DNA of 64,000 nt, from contig NZ_AQHJ01000030.1 in the NCBI RefSeq assembly GCF_014925405.1, positions 238,092 through 302,091 of the forward strand. The letters run 5' to 3'. The notes under the pieces are model-generated. The model was not told the origin of the DNA. It did no database searches and saw only the letters and a list, made by a program, of their open reading frames with translations. Both the position numbers and the translations under genes were made by a program. The DNA comes from Pseudoalteromonas ulvae UL12 (GTDB taxonomy: Bacteria > Pseudomonadota > Gammaproteobacteria > Enterobacterales > Alteromonadaceae). Positions 8,965-18,386 of this stretch are shown here, piece after piece (position 1 is the stretch's first letter; each line of letters opens with the position of its first letter).

Positions 8965-9546
8965 ATGAAATTTAAAAATATACTCACTCTTTCGAGTGGT
9001 TTAGCTGTGTCGGTTATTGCATTTCAATCATTGGCAACAGAACTGCCTGCTGAGTTTAAGCGCACGACTCACGCTCATGCGAATGTAAGCTTACCTACAT
9101 TTAAAGCTAGTGACTTTAAACATGATGGCCAACAGATCTCTGATGGTTACAAAAAAGTACAGGATATGAAGGCAGTCCCTGAGTTTTTGGCTACTCCTAG
9201 TGAAGTGATTGGGCAGCAAGGTGAATACGCACTCGTTAAATCAGCGCGCTCTAGCGCAGCAAATGAAGAGGGATTATTTGCAGGAGATGTGATGAAAAAT
9301 CATATTTCTGGTGGATTTGCAGTTGTAACTGGTAACTTTGCAGTGCGTGTTGATGATCAGTCAAACCTAAACGCATTATTAGAGCAGTTTAATTTGGCTG
9401 TTGTGAAAGATCTCAATATTGATGTTGTGATAGTGAAGCCTGTGAGTCAGGTTGACCTTACGCAGCTTCAAGGAAAAATTGCCGCTTCTGGTTTAGTGAA
9501 AGCGGTGAAGTTAGAGAAATTAGAAAACTTAAACCAAGCTTTTTAA
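8965..9546 (+). CDS. Exported small protein, probable ORF2-type chaperone of the adjacent protease
   Basis: 193 residues with a Sec signal peptide ending around FQSLA. The C-terminal half (FAVRVDDQSNLNALLEQF, VDLTQLQGKI, LVKAVKLEKLEN) has the alternating beta/alpha pattern of subtilisin propeptides (I9-like fold). The gene starts 12 bases after the protease stop, with AAGGAA as ribosome-binding site, and ends before a strong terminator. In Aeromonas sobria the kexin-like protease ASP needs a separately encoded, downstream chaperone (ORF2) to fold and be exported; gene order, export signal and size class agree. The upstream protease has no clear N-terminal I9 domain of its own, which supports this. 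Sequence identity to ORF2 cannot be judged here. Confidence 0.68.
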   Translation: MKFKNILTLSSGLAVSVIAFQSLATELPAEFKRTTHAHANVSLPTFKASDFKHDGQQISDGYKKVQDMKAVPEFLATPSEVIGQQGEYALVKSARSSAANEEGLFAGDVMKNHISGGFAVVTGNFAVRVDDQSNLNALLEQFNLAVVKDLNIDVVIVKPVSQVDLTQLQGKIAASGLVKAVKLEKLENLNQAF

Positions 9547-9588
9547 TGATTGAGTAAATCTGTCGGCATCACGTGTTAGTCGGCGTTT

Positions 9589-9628
9589 AAAAAGTCCAAA
9601 ATGATCAAAATCATTTTGGACTTTTTTT
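9589..9628 (+). terminator. Strong intrinsic terminator of the protease-chaperone operon
   Basis: A 17-bp perfect stem (AAAAAGTCCAAAATGAT against its complement) with loop CAAA, followed by a T-run. It lies 42 bases after the stop at 9546. Confidence 0.93.
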
Positions 9629-9745
9629 ATGCCGGTTAATTCATGATTATTGATAAATAATAGTGTGTTAGCTGGATTTTGTTATGTGTAAGATTTTACC
9701 TGTTAATTAAATGTTTTTTTATTGTGTTTTTTTGTCTCTAAATTG

Positions 9746-9773
9746 TTGCTTTGTGATGGGGGGCGATTATATA
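9746..9773 (+). promoter_or_regulatory. Possible sigma70 promoter of the second subtilase gene
   Basis: TTGCTT at 9746-9751 and TATATA at 9768-9773 with a 16-base spacer that contains a G6 tract. It lies 57 bases upstream of the chosen start at 9830. This is a consensus-match prediction only. Confidence 0.4.
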
Positions 9774-9829
9774 GTGACTACCTGCAAATTATTCTACATA
9801 TAATTAACAAACTACTTAGGGGTTTAAGT

Positions 9830-12800
9830 ATGTCTCAGGGAATCATGAAAAAATCAGCTATTGCTTTAGCTGTTACAAGTGTGATGTTGGCAGCTCAAGG
9901 TGTTAGTTCTGCAACATTTGAACAGTACAACAAAAAGAATCAAAAGCCAGTTCAAGCACAAGCTTCAAAAAAAGATTCATCAATTAAGCGTGAAGTTCAA
10001 AGCTGGGTCGTTAAATTAAATGGTAATGCTCTTGCACAAAAATCATTAGGTGGCAAATCTGTAGCACTATCTGAAATATCATCACTGCAAACTAAAGTTG
10101 AGACATCCATTCAGTCTATGGATCTTGACTTGACGGTACTTGCTCGTACAAGCAAGCTAGTCAATTCAATCATTGTAAAAGGTGACCAAGATAAATTAGA
10201 GCAGCTATTAGCCTTACCTGAAGTTGACGATATCTATCCTGTCTATGATTTTGAACTTGATGTTGCTGATAGCGCTGATTACGTAAAAGCCACGCCATTA
10301 GTTGCTGGCGGTATAGCTAAGGGGGCTGGTGTCAAAGTAGCAGTATTAGATACTGGCGTTGATTACACTCATGCTGCTTTTGGCGGTGCAGGAACAGAAG
10401 AGGCTTATGCCGAAGCAGTTAGTGATCCTTCAGCTGTTGTTTGGCCACAAGGTCAAGTAAAGGGTGGCTACGACTATGTTAATTATGATGCGGATCCAAT
10501 TGATGTAAACACAAATCATGGTACGCATGTTTCTCATTCAGTTACGGGTATAGCTCCTGACGTTGATTTATATGTTTATTCTGTATGTAATTCAGGGTGT
10601 TCAGGCTTAGCACAAATTTTAGCGCTTGAAAATGCAATGGATCCAAATAACGATGGTGACATCAGAGATCGTGTTGATGTAGTCAATATGTCTTTAGGTG
10701 GAGATTACGGTGACAAAGCATTAGATGCAGTTGGGTTGTTTATTAACCAAGCTGTTAAGTTAGGCACTAACTTAGTTATATCTGCAGGTAATGATGGTGC
10801 TTATCCATTTATTGTTGGTGGTCCAAGTACAACAGAAAACGCATTATCAGTAGGGGCAATGACCCACCCAACAGACCAAACTAAAGTATCATCAGGGACT
10901 ATTGGTGGTGAAGAGACTGTAATTCAACCAGCAAGTTTTGGTCCCAATGTCGCATTTGAGTTTAGTAATGACACAATTGAAGTGGTTTATCCTTCAGAAA
11001 ACCAAACAGCATGTACAGACTTTGCAGACGGCATTGATTTTACAGGTAAAGCCGTTGTAATCGACCGTGGTGCTTGTGCTTTTGTTACTAAAGTTTTAGT
11101 TGCTCAAGCTAAAGGTGCTGCGTTTGTTATTATTGCTAATAACACTGATGATGGTACACCGGCCCCTATGGGTGGCTCAAGCGATGCTGTAACCATACCT
11201 TCAGTTGGTGTTAATTATGCTGCTGGCATGGCTTTGAAGGCAGAAAATCCAGAGTTTAATATTAAAGTTGAGTTGAAAAATGGTGCAGGTGCAATTGCAT
11301 CGTTTACATCACGTGGACCTTCAATGGATGGTTATTTAAAACCTGAAATTACTGCTCCTGGTGTAAATATAATGACAGCTCACCCTGGTTTAGGAGATGG
11401 TCTTTCAGGTGCAACAGGTACTTCTTTCTCAGGCCCAATTACCGCAGGGGCAATGAGTCTATTAAAAGAAGCATTACCTGAGCGTAATGCACTTGAATTA
11501 AAAGCAACATTAATGAATGCTGCTAACCTTGATGTAACAATGGAACCTCGAGAAATCAATCCTGATACAGCAATGGCTCCTATCAGCTATATTGGTTCTG
11601 GATTAGTTGACGTTGAGAAAGCTGCAATGTTACCTGTTGCTGCTTGGGCTAAAGATACAAAACAGGCTGCTTTGTCTTTTGGTCTGGTGAACATTTCTGA
11701 AACTACAGAAATGGTCAAAACGGTTGAAATCAAGAATTTCTCTAATGACGCAAAAACGTATGACTTATCATTAGAGCAGCGCTTTGCTGATGATGTCGAA
11801 CGTGGTGCATTAAGTATGACTTACCCTGCTTCAGTTACTGTACCTGCAGGTCAAACCGTATCATTTGATGTAGTGGCAACAATTGATCCAGCTAAACTAC
11901 CTGAATGGATGCTTGATTCAAGCAATGTTGGCAGTGTTGCAGCCACTGAGTTATTAACAACATCAGAACTAGATGGTGCATTAAACTTCAGTGAAGGTGG
12001 TGAAAAAGCATTTCATCTTGTTTATCATGTATTACCAAAAGCAGCTGCATCAGTCAGTGTTATGCCTGAAAAAACAGAGAATGGTGTAGCGCACATGCTA
12101 ACAAATACCGGTGCTGTTAATTTTGAACCTTTCTTTGCGCCTACTGTCGCAAGTGATGATATTGATGGCTCTCGTTTTGACTTAGTGAGCGCTTCTATAG
12201 AGACAATTGAAGTACCATCGACTTTCTGTGATTCAGGCTATGCAGTATTTACGACTTTCGTGATGGATAAAGGCATAACTCACACTTATGTGGCTGGCTT
12301 TATGGCTGATTTCGACTTAGATCAAGATGGAGTGTGGGATGTAACAGCACAAGCGGGTCAGTTAGAATGGTTCTACGATGTTGAACCTGGTACAGCTATT
12401 TCGTTTACACATGCTTACGGCTCAACAAGTGGTGCCATTGGTAATGCTTACCACACAGTGGGTAATAACTTTGTCACAGTGCAAAGCTGTTTAAGTAGCT
12501 TTGGTTTAACTGCGGAAGAGTTAGGTAAAGTTCAAGCAAATGTACGCTTCCGTACTGAAGAATACAGTTGGACGCCAATCCCTGCTAATTCAGTAGATGA
12601 TGCAACGGCACTATATACGTTTGCTATATCAGAACCAGTTGCAGGACTAGTTAACTCGACTGGAAACCAGATTGAAATGTTGGCACCAGGTGAGTCTGCA
12701 GAGTTACTCGTATCTGGCGCTAAATTCACTATGTTGTCTGATTCAGGCTCAAAAGCAATTAATGTCAATCCAATGGCTGATGTAAATACTGCACCAGTTC

Positions 12801-13216
12801 TAGCGAATGCAGAGTTCTCAGTTGATGAAAATGCTAGTTCAAGTCATATCATTGGTCACTTGGAAGTAAGTTATGATGCAACGCTGGCTAATCCAGTATC
12901 TGAATATATCCTGATCAACTCAACGTCATCAGCAGTAACCATTGATAGCTTTGGTGGCTTTGTTTATGTCGCTAACCCAGATCAACTAGACTACGATGCT
13001 GGCTTGACTAAAATTGAGCTAGAGGTCGTCGCTGTTGATACTCGTGGTAATGTATCTGAGAGTGCCATGATAACTGTTAATGTTAATAACTTAGCTGACG
13101 AAGCTTCAGAGCTGCCACAGCCGCCGAAGGTTTACGAAAAATCTTCAGGTTCATTAGGTTGGTTTGTATTGCTAGCGGCTCCATTTGCATGGTTACGTCG
13201 CAGAAAGCAAAAATAA
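9830..13216 (+). CDS. Large secreted subtilase (S8) with I9, PA and cadherin-like domains and GlyGly-CTERM-like tail
   Basis: 1128 residues from the ATG at 9830, which has AGGGG 7 bases upstream; the open frame begins at 9722 but that extension has no ribosome-binding site. After a signal peptide comes an I9 propeptide (about 55-145), then the S8 domain: Asp174 (VLDTGVD), His230 (NHGTHV), Asn321 (SAGND) and Ser532 (GTSFSGP). A protease-associated domain is inserted at about 390-475. A cadherin-like repeat (VDENASSS, LDYDAG) lies at about 1000-1085. The end SSGSLGWFVLLAAPFAW plus RRRK resembles the GlyGly-CTERM signal processed by rhombosortase after type II secretion. Probably an extracellular or surface-retained nutritional protease. 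Confidence 0.93.
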   Translation: MSQGIMKKSAIALAVTSVMLAAQGVSSATFEQYNKKNQKPVQAQASKKDSSIKREVQSWVVKLNGNALAQKSLGGKSVALSEISSLQTKVETSIQSMDLDLTVLARTSKLVNSIIVKGDQDKLEQLLALPEVDDIYPVYDFELDVADSADYVKATPLVAGGIAKGAGVKVAVLDTGVDYTHAAFGGAGTEEAYAEAVSDPSAVVWPQGQVKGGYDYVNYDADPIDVNTNHGTHVSHSVTGIAPDVDLYVYSVCNSGCSGLAQILALENAMDPNNDGDIRDRVDVVNMSLGGDYGDKALDAVGLFINQAVKLGTNLVISAGNDGAYPFIVGGPSTTENALSVGAMTHPTDQTKVSSGTIGGEETVIQPASFGPNVAFEFSNDTIEVVYPSENQTACTDFADGIDFTGKAVVIDRGACAFVTKVLVAQAKGAAFVIIANNTDDGTPAPMGGSSDAVTIPSVGVNYAAGMALKAENPEFNIKVELKNGAGAIASFTSRGPSMDGYLKPEITAPGVNIMTAHPGLGDGLSGATGTSFSGPITAGAMSLLKEALPERNALELKATLMNAANLDVTMEPREINPDTAMAPISYIGSGLVDVEKAAMLPVAAWAKDTKQAALSFGLVNISETTEMVKTVEIKNFSNDAKTYDLSLEQRFADDVERGALSMTYPASVTVPAGQTVSFDVVATIDPAKLPEWMLDSSNVGSVAATELLTTSELDGALNFSEGGEKAFHLVYHVLPKAAASVSVMPEKTENGVAHMLTNTGAVNFEPFFAPTVASDDIDGSRFDLVSASIETIEVPSTFCDSGYAVFTTFVMDKGITHTYVAGFMADFDLDQDGVWDVTAQAGQLEWFYDVEPGTAISFTHAYGSTSGAIGNAYHTVGNNFVTVQSCLSSFGLTAEELGKVQANVRFRTEEYSWTPIPANSVDDATALYTFAISEPVAGLVNSTGNQIEMLAPGESAELLVSGAKFTMLSDSGSKAINVNPMADVNTAPVLANAEFSVDENASSSHIIGHLEVSYDATLANPVSEYILINSTSSAVTIDSFGGFVYVANPDQLDYDAGLTKIELEVVAVDTRGNVSESAMITVNVNNLADEASELPQPPKVYEKSSGSLGWFVLLAAPFAWLRRRKQK

Positions 13217-13239
13217 TACTGTGATTTAAGTACTCAAAC

Positions 13240-13267
13240 AGGCCTATCAAACCGATAGGCCTTTTTT
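13240..13267 (+). terminator. Intrinsic terminator after the large subtilase
   Basis: AGGCCTATC pairs with GATAGGCCT around AAACC, followed by a T-run, 24 bases after the stop. Confidence 0.9.
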
Positions 13268-13376
13268 ATGCGCTCAAGCTAATTTACAACCATTTACATC
13301 AGTCTATAGTATGAAGCCTGACTCTGTTCTATGATGAAATTTCGATGAAAAACAATAACAGGAATAAACTCTCATC

Positions 13377-15566
13377 ATGGCAAAAATTCTACCTTTTTCA
13401 CTCACAGTTCTTTCTTTAGCGTTACTCAGTGCGTGCTCTGATAAAGCGCCTACTCAAACCGTGACACAAAACGAGCAAACAGCAGTTGTTGCATCAAGTG
13501 CTCAACAAGTCGTTGCGCCGATTGCAAAAAAAGTCCCATTTGAAATGGAAGTACACGGTGATAAACGTATTGATGATTACTACTGGATGCGTGATGATAA
13601 ACGCGAAAACCCAGAGATTTTGGCTCACTTAGAAGCAGAAAATAACTACACCAATGCTCAGCTTGCTCATACAGAAAAACTACAAGCGGATTTATTTGAA
13701 GAGTTAAAAGCGCGTATCAAGAAAAATGATGACTCAGTGCCAGTTAAAAAAGGCCAATATTTTTACTCAACTGAAATGCGCGGTGATAATGAATACCCCA
13801 TTTATGTGCGCAGCTCGGATGTGAAAGGCAGCAATAAAGAAGTTTTACTCGATGTGAATGAGCTGGCAAAAGATCATGCTTATTATCAAATATCTGGTTT
13901 AGATGTGAGTCCAAGCGGGCAGTTGATGGCCTATGGCGAAGATAAAGTCAGTCGCCGTGTTTATACGCTTAGGTTTCAAGATTTAACCTCAAAGGCAATG
14001 CTACCAGATGTACTGGAAGGTACTGAAGGTGATGTAGTTTGGGCAAACGATAATAAAACGGTTTATTACATTAAAAAAGACCCTCAAACGTTACTGGGTT
14101 ATCAAGTGTTTCGTCATACATTAGGCACGGCGCAAAGTGAAGATCAATTAGTCTATGAAGAAACAGACAATAGCTACTACACCGGTATTGGTAAAAGCAA
14201 AGATGGCAGCGTAATTTATATCAGCCATGGCAGTACTGAATCATCAGGCATCTCAGTGATTGATGCCAATAACCCCAAAGCCATGCCACAGCGCTTAATT
14301 CCACGTGAAAAAGGTTTAGAGTATGAAGCCTCAAAATTGGGTGATTATTACTACATCACTACCAATTGGGATGCGGTGAATTTTCGCCTAATGAAAGTGC
14401 ATCAAGATCAGCTAGGCGATAAAGCCAACTGGCAAGAAGTGATCCCACATCGTGCCGATATTAAGCTTGAAGGGATTACACTTTTTAATAATCACTTAGT
14501 GTATCAAGAGCGAGAAAAAGGCCAAACCAGCATTAAAGTGCGTGATTTGACTACACAAAAAGAGCAGAGCTTATCGTTCAATGATCCAGTTTTTGCTACG
14601 TACATGTACGGTAATTCGGAACTGGATAACCCGTCATTGCGCGTGTATTACACCAGCTTGACGACCCCAGGCACGCATTACGATATTGATTTAGTAAACG
14701 GTGAAAAAAATCAGCTCAAACAGCAAGAGGTTTTGGGTGATTTTAATGCTGACAACTATGCATCAGAGCGTATTTTTATTAAAGCGCGTGATGGGGTGGA
14801 AGTGCCAGTCTCATTGGTTTACCGCAAAGATAAGTTTAAACAAGATGGCACTAACCCGCTGTACCAATATGGCTATGGTTCGTATGGCGCAACTATGGAG
14901 CCGAGATTTTCAAGTACGCGTTTGAGCTTACTTGATCGTGGTTTTGTTTATGCGATAGCCCATATTCGTGGTTCACAAATGCTCGGTCGCCCTTGGTATG
15001 ATGATGGTAAAAAGCTTACCAAGCAAAATACCTTTAATGACTTTATTGATGTCACCAAAGCCCTGACATCGCAAGGTTACGCAAGCAAAGATCAAGTTTT
15101 TGCTGTGGGTGGCAGTGCGGGAGGTTTGCTAATGGGCGCGGTGATCAATCAAGCGCCAGAATTATATAAAGGTGTGGCGGCTCATGTGCCATTTGTTGAT
15201 GTGGTGACCACTATGTTGGATGAAAGTATTCCGCTAACGACCAATGAATATGATGAGTGGGGTAATCCTAATGATAAAACTTATTACGATTACATGCTGT
15301 CATACTCTCCTTACGATCAAGTAAAGAAACAAGCTTATCCAAACTTGCTTGTGACAACAGGCTTACACGATTCACAGGTGCAATACTTTGAGCCTGCAAA
15401 ATGGGTCGCAAAGCTGCGTGAGCATAAAACGGATAACAATAAACTCTTGTTTAAAGTGGATATGGAGGCCGGTCACGGTGGTGCATCAGGCCGTTTTAAA
15501 GGCTTAAAAGATAGCGCGTTAGAGTATGCGTTTATTCTTGATTTAGCTGGGAAAAACACGCTTTAA
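13377..15566 (+). CDS. Oligopeptidase B-like S9 family peptidase, lipoprotein
   Basis: 729 residues with a lipoprotein signal (LSAC, Cys20). A seven-bladed beta-propeller region (about 60-450) precedes an alpha/beta hydrolase domain. The triad is Ser580 in GGSAGG, Asp665 in GLHDSQVQY and His700 in AGHGGASG. FVDVVTTMLDESIPLT and EYDEWGNP are typical of oligopeptidase B (PtrB), which cleaves short peptides after Arg or Lys. Most PtrB enzymes are cytoplasmic; the lipobox here suggests an envelope location, common in Alteromonadales. With the two subtilases upstream it would finish the breakdown of protein-derived peptides (inference). Confidence 0.93.
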   Translation: MAKILPFSLTVLSLALLSACSDKAPTQTVTQNEQTAVVASSAQQVVAPIAKKVPFEMEVHGDKRIDDYYWMRDDKRENPEILAHLEAENNYTNAQLAHTEKLQADLFEELKARIKKNDDSVPVKKGQYFYSTEMRGDNEYPIYVRSSDVKGSNKEVLLDVNELAKDHAYYQISGLDVSPSGQLMAYGEDKVSRRVYTLRFQDLTSKAMLPDVLEGTEGDVVWANDNKTVYYIKKDPQTLLGYQVFRHTLGTAQSEDQLVYEETDNSYYTGIGKSKDGSVIYISHGSTESSGISVIDANNPKAMPQRLIPREKGLEYEASKLGDYYYITTNWDAVNFRLMKVHQDQLGDKANWQEVIPHRADIKLEGITLFNNHLVYQEREKGQTSIKVRDLTTQKEQSLSFNDPVFATYMYGNSELDNPSLRVYYTSLTTPGTHYDIDLVNGEKNQLKQQEVLGDFNADNYASERIFIKARDGVEVPVSLVYRKDKFKQDGTNPLYQYGYGSYGATMEPRFSSTRLSLLDRGFVYAIAHIRGSQMLGRPWYDDGKKLTKQNTFNDFIDVTKALTSQGYASKDQVFAVGGSAGGLLMGAVINQAPELYKGVAAHVPFVDVVTTMLDESIPLTTNEYDEWGNPNDKTYYDYMLSYSPYDQVKKQAYPNLLVTTGLHDSQVQYFEPAKWVAKLREHKTDNNKLLFKVDMEAGHGGASGRFKGLKDSALEYAFILDLAGKNTL

Positions 15567-15587
15567 AATTAGCTTTAAATCATGTTT

Positions 15588-15620
15588 AAAAGCCAGCCTC
15601 AGAGCATGAGGTTGGCTTTT
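15588..15620 (+). terminator. Intrinsic terminator after the oligopeptidase
   Basis: AAAAGCCAGCCTCA pairs with TGAGGTTGGCTTTT (one G-T pair), loop GAGCA, ending in T, 21 bases after the stop. Confidence 0.88.
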
Positions 15621-15751
15621 TAGTATTATAAATACCTTATTTTAAAATATTGTACCCGTTTTTTGGTTGATGTAGAGTAAATACTCATGTTGGAAATAAA
15701 CCTCTGATGTAATCCAGCATATTGAGTAAACATTTATAAAAGGAAATTATT

Positions 15752-16021
15752 ATGTCGTATGTATATCTTGTCACATTGGCCGTTGTTATTGCGCTACTTG
15801 CTCGTTGCTTTCAGAAAAAGGCAGCTCAAGTGACGACTTTGCTCTTATTGCCTTTTGTGAGCATTTACTGTTTTTCACTCATCATTGAGCGTATCAATCC
15901 GACGCAAAGTAATGATGCGCCGATGATAATGGTTGGGGTGATCGTTACAAGCCTTATAACCAGCGCTATGGCAACCGTGTTATTAATTGCTGCACGTTTT
16001 TTGAAAAAGGAATGTGTTTAA
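15752..16021 (+). CDS. Small two- to three-helix membrane protein, unknown function
   Basis: 89 residues, almost entirely hydrophobic: segments at about 1-16, 26-44 and 57-82, with positive clusters RCFQKK between helices and RFLKKE at the end. AAAGGAAAT lies upstream of the ATG, which supports translation. I do not recognise a family. It stands alone between the oligopeptidase terminator and the convergent histidine kinase gene. The upstream region contains a possible AT-rich promoter. Nothing in it points to a particular role. Confidence 0.6.
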   Translation: MSYVYLVTLAVVIALLARCFQKKAAQVTTLLLLPFVSIYCFSLIIERINPTQSNDAPMIMVGVIVTSLITSAMATVLLIAARFLKKECV

Positions 16022-16032
16022 ATCATCATTAA

Positions 16033-16076
16033 GACAGCCTAGCGTTGAGAGTAAATATCGGCTGTCGACTGTTTTT
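16033..16076 (+). terminator. Possible terminator after the small membrane protein
   Basis: GACAGCC pairs with GGCTGTC over a 20-base loop and is followed a few bases later by TTTTT. The loop is large, so the call is weak. Confidence 0.4.
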
Positions 16077-16124
16077 GAATGGGTCGACTCTTGTATTGTA
16101 ATCAGCAGCGCTTAACTCGTGGAC

Positions 16125-17618
16125 TTAACTTTTCATCAAGAGCATTTCAAACTGTGTGCCTTTACCTAATTGGCTATACACCTGAATATCGCTGTGCAGC
16201 AATTTAAGTAATTGCTTACAAATGGCGAGACCTAAGCCGCCATGTGTTTTTTTGCACCCTTGTGCGTTGCTGGCGCGATAGCGGGCGTCAAAAATATAAT
16301 CGATTTCTTCTGCTTTGATGCCTGTGCCAGTATCACAAACTTGTAGTTTGATTTTTTGCCCTTGCGGGATCACTCTGAGCGTGATGCTACCGCCTGATGG
16401 GGTATGGCGAAGGGCGTTGTCAATTAGATTACTCAAAACGCGTTCTAATTTGGCAATATCACTTAAAACCATAAAATCACAAATATGTGGTTCCACTTTT
16501 AGCGTCACACCCGCTTGTTCCGCTTTGAGGGCAAATTTAGCCAGGCAATCGTACATGAGCTCACCGAGGTTAAAGCGTTCGTTATTGATAGCTACTTGAC
16601 CTGACTCAAGGTGCGCCAATTCAAAGATTTGATCAATTAAGTTTTTGAGTTGCTTGGCATTATTGAGGCTGATAGCTAAATAATCCGCCTGTTGTACGCA
16701 GGCATCTTCTGGCATGGCTTGATTTAGCAGCTCTAAATACCCTTGCAGTGAGGCCAGTGGCGTGCGTAAGTCATGAGATAAATGTGCCAGTAGTTCTCGG
16801 CGCTGGGCATCGTTGTGCTTAAGCTGTTTTAACTGACTATCAATGCGAACAAGCATTTGATTGACGCTGCGGCCAAGTTGATGAATTTCATTATGAGTGT
16901 TGTTTGGCCACGGCGTTAACTTAACTTGTGTTAAATCAAATTGCGCAGCTTCGATTTTTTTCAGTTGTGTAGCCAGTGATTGAATGGGCTGAGTGAATGT
17001 GCGAAAGATGGCTAAAAGCAGCAAAAGTAAAAATACAAGACCCGCAGAAAACCACATTGCAGTGATCATCAGGGCATCGCTGGATTGAATGCGGCTAAAA
17101 ATAGTGTCATAGGCTTCGCCGCCAATAATAATGTATAGATAGCCTTGCAGGTGCTTTTGTTGTTGATTTTCATGACTATAAACAGGAGCCACTGAAAAAA
17201 TCTTTTCTTTATCTAAGTTGCGTGGATCTTGGCCATAAATGGGAAGCTTGTTGTTATGCTCGATGAGTGCCAGTAAGGGCACTAAATCGACCTTTTTGCG
17301 GGTTACTTTTCCTTTTGGCGCAGAATAAGTCAGGATCTCACCGCTCGGGTCGACAAAATAAAACTCAAAGGCAGGGCCAAGCAGCATTAAGGTATGAAAC
17401 AAATTTTCCAGAGCATTGTAATCGTATACCCCCTCTTTTAGTAATGGGTTATCAACGACTAAATGCTCAGCTAGTTGCAAATGAAGCTTTTGCTGGGCTT
17501 GATGCTGCGAGACTTGCTCGAGGGTTTGGCTCCAGCTAACAATTAATACAATGACGGCACTGAATATTAAAAACAATGAAGCGGCGAGTTTTTGATATAA
17601 GGAAAGACGATTTAACAT
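16125..17618 (-). CDS. Sensor histidine kinase
   Basis: 497 residues. Membrane helices at about 10-30 and 183-205 bracket a periplasmic sensor domain of about 150 residues containing YFVDPSGEIL. A HAMP region (about 206-262) leads to the HisKA dimerisation domain with phosphoacceptor His282 in HLSHDLRTPLAS. The ATPase domain has N-box NLIDNALRH, G1 box DTGTGIKAEEI and G2 box GGLGLAICKQL. It is 5 bases downstream of the response regulator gene, so the two form a cognate pair. The signal is unknown, but the operon also encodes two spondin_N exported proteins, suggesting an envelope cue. Confidence 0.94.
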   Translation of the reverse strand: MLNRLSLYQKLAASLFLIFSAVIVLIVSWSQTLEQVSQHQAQQKLHLQLAEHLVVDNPLLKEGVYDYNALENLFHTLMLLGPAFEFYFVDPSGEILTYSAPKGKVTRKKVDLVPLLALIEHNNKLPIYGQDPRNLDKEKIFSVAPVYSHENQQQKHLQGYLYIIIGGEAYDTIFSRIQSSDALMITAMWFSAGLVFLLLLLLAIFRTFTQPIQSLATQLKKIEAAQFDLTQVKLTPWPNNTHNEIHQLGRSVNQMLVRIDSQLKQLKHNDAQRRELLAHLSHDLRTPLASLQGYLELLNQAMPEDACVQQADYLAISLNNAKQLKNLIDQIFELAHLESGQVAINNERFNLGELMYDCLAKFALKAEQAGVTLKVEPHICDFMVLSDIAKLERVLSNLIDNALRHTPSGGSITLRVIPQGQKIKLQVCDTGTGIKAEEIDYIFDARYRASNAQGCKKTHGGLGLAICKQLLKLLHSDIQVYSQLGKGTQFEMLLMKS

Positions 17619-17623
17619 GGTGG

Positions 17624-18343
17624 TTAACTTAAATTTGTCAGTGAGGTTGGGCTCAGTTTATAGCCCACTCCCCACACTGTTTCGATAAGGTTATCAAGCT
17701 GATAAGGTTCGAGCTTAGCGCGAAGTCGATTAATGTGAGAATTGACTGTATGTTCGTAGCCACTGTGCTGATATCCCCACACCGAATCGAGTAAATGGGT
17801 GCGACTAAAAACTTGATTGGGATGTGATGCAAAAAAATTCAATAAATCAAATTCAGTTGACGTTAAACTGAGCGTTTCTTGGTAAATGAAGACATCGTGA
17901 GATTGCTGGTTGATGATTAAAGGGCCAAACTCGATGATTTTAGCTATGTCTGCAGCCTGATGTTTATTACGCAATAAATGAACATGGCGAAGTTGCGCTT
18001 TGACTCGAGCTTGCAATTCTCTGGTGTTAAACGGTTTACAAATATAGTCATCAGCGCCCATTTCAAGCCCAAGCACCCGATCCATATCTGAGCTACGTGA
18101 AGTCAATAAAACAATACTTGTTTCGGGGCTGCGATCTTTGAGTTTGCGGCATAAAGTTAAGCCATCCATTTGCGGTAGCATGATATCGAGTAAAATGAGG
18201 GAATAGGTGTGTTTTTCTAACTGTTGTAAGGCTAATTCAGCGCTGCCGACGTGATGACTTTCTAGGGATAGCTCTTGTAAATGCATTTGTAGCAACCTTG
18301 CGATATCGCGGTCATCTTCTACCACTAAAATTTGATCTTTCAT
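17624..18343 (-). CDS. OmpR-family response regulator
   Basis: 239 residues from the ATG at 18343; a GTG three codons further upstream is possible but AGGTGAGG suits the ATG. The receiver domain has the acidic pair DD near residues 10-11, phosphoacceptor Asp53 (LLDIMLP) and conserved Lys in CKPFN. The C-terminal winged helix (about 140-235) is OmpR/PhoB type, with EFDLLNFFASHPNQVFSR and HTVNSHINRLRAKLE. It is cotranscribed with the kinase 5 bases downstream. Direct repeats phased at 11 and 22 bases in front of the spondin genes (19918-19958) are the kind of site such regulators bind. Confidence 0.95.
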   Translation of the reverse strand: MKDQILVVEDDRDIARLLQMHLQELSLESHHVGSAELALQQLEKHTYSLILLDIMLPQMDGLTLCRKLKDRSPETSIVLLTSRSSDMDRVLGLEMGADDYICKPFNTRELQARVKAQLRHVHLLRNKHQAADIAKIIEFGPLIINQQSHDVFIYQETLSLTSTEFDLLNFFASHPNQVFSRTHLLDSVWGYQHSGYEHTVNSHINRLRAKLEPYQLDNLIETVWGVGYKLSPTSLTNLS

Positions 18344-18386
18344 CTTCCTCACCTAGCAAAAAGTAGAGGAAGTCACCCAATGTGAG

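Noticed and set aside
9722..9829. 36-codon extension of the large subtilase
   Set aside because: It has no ribosome-binding site and would put the signal peptide in the wrong place; AGGGG precedes the ATG at 9830.
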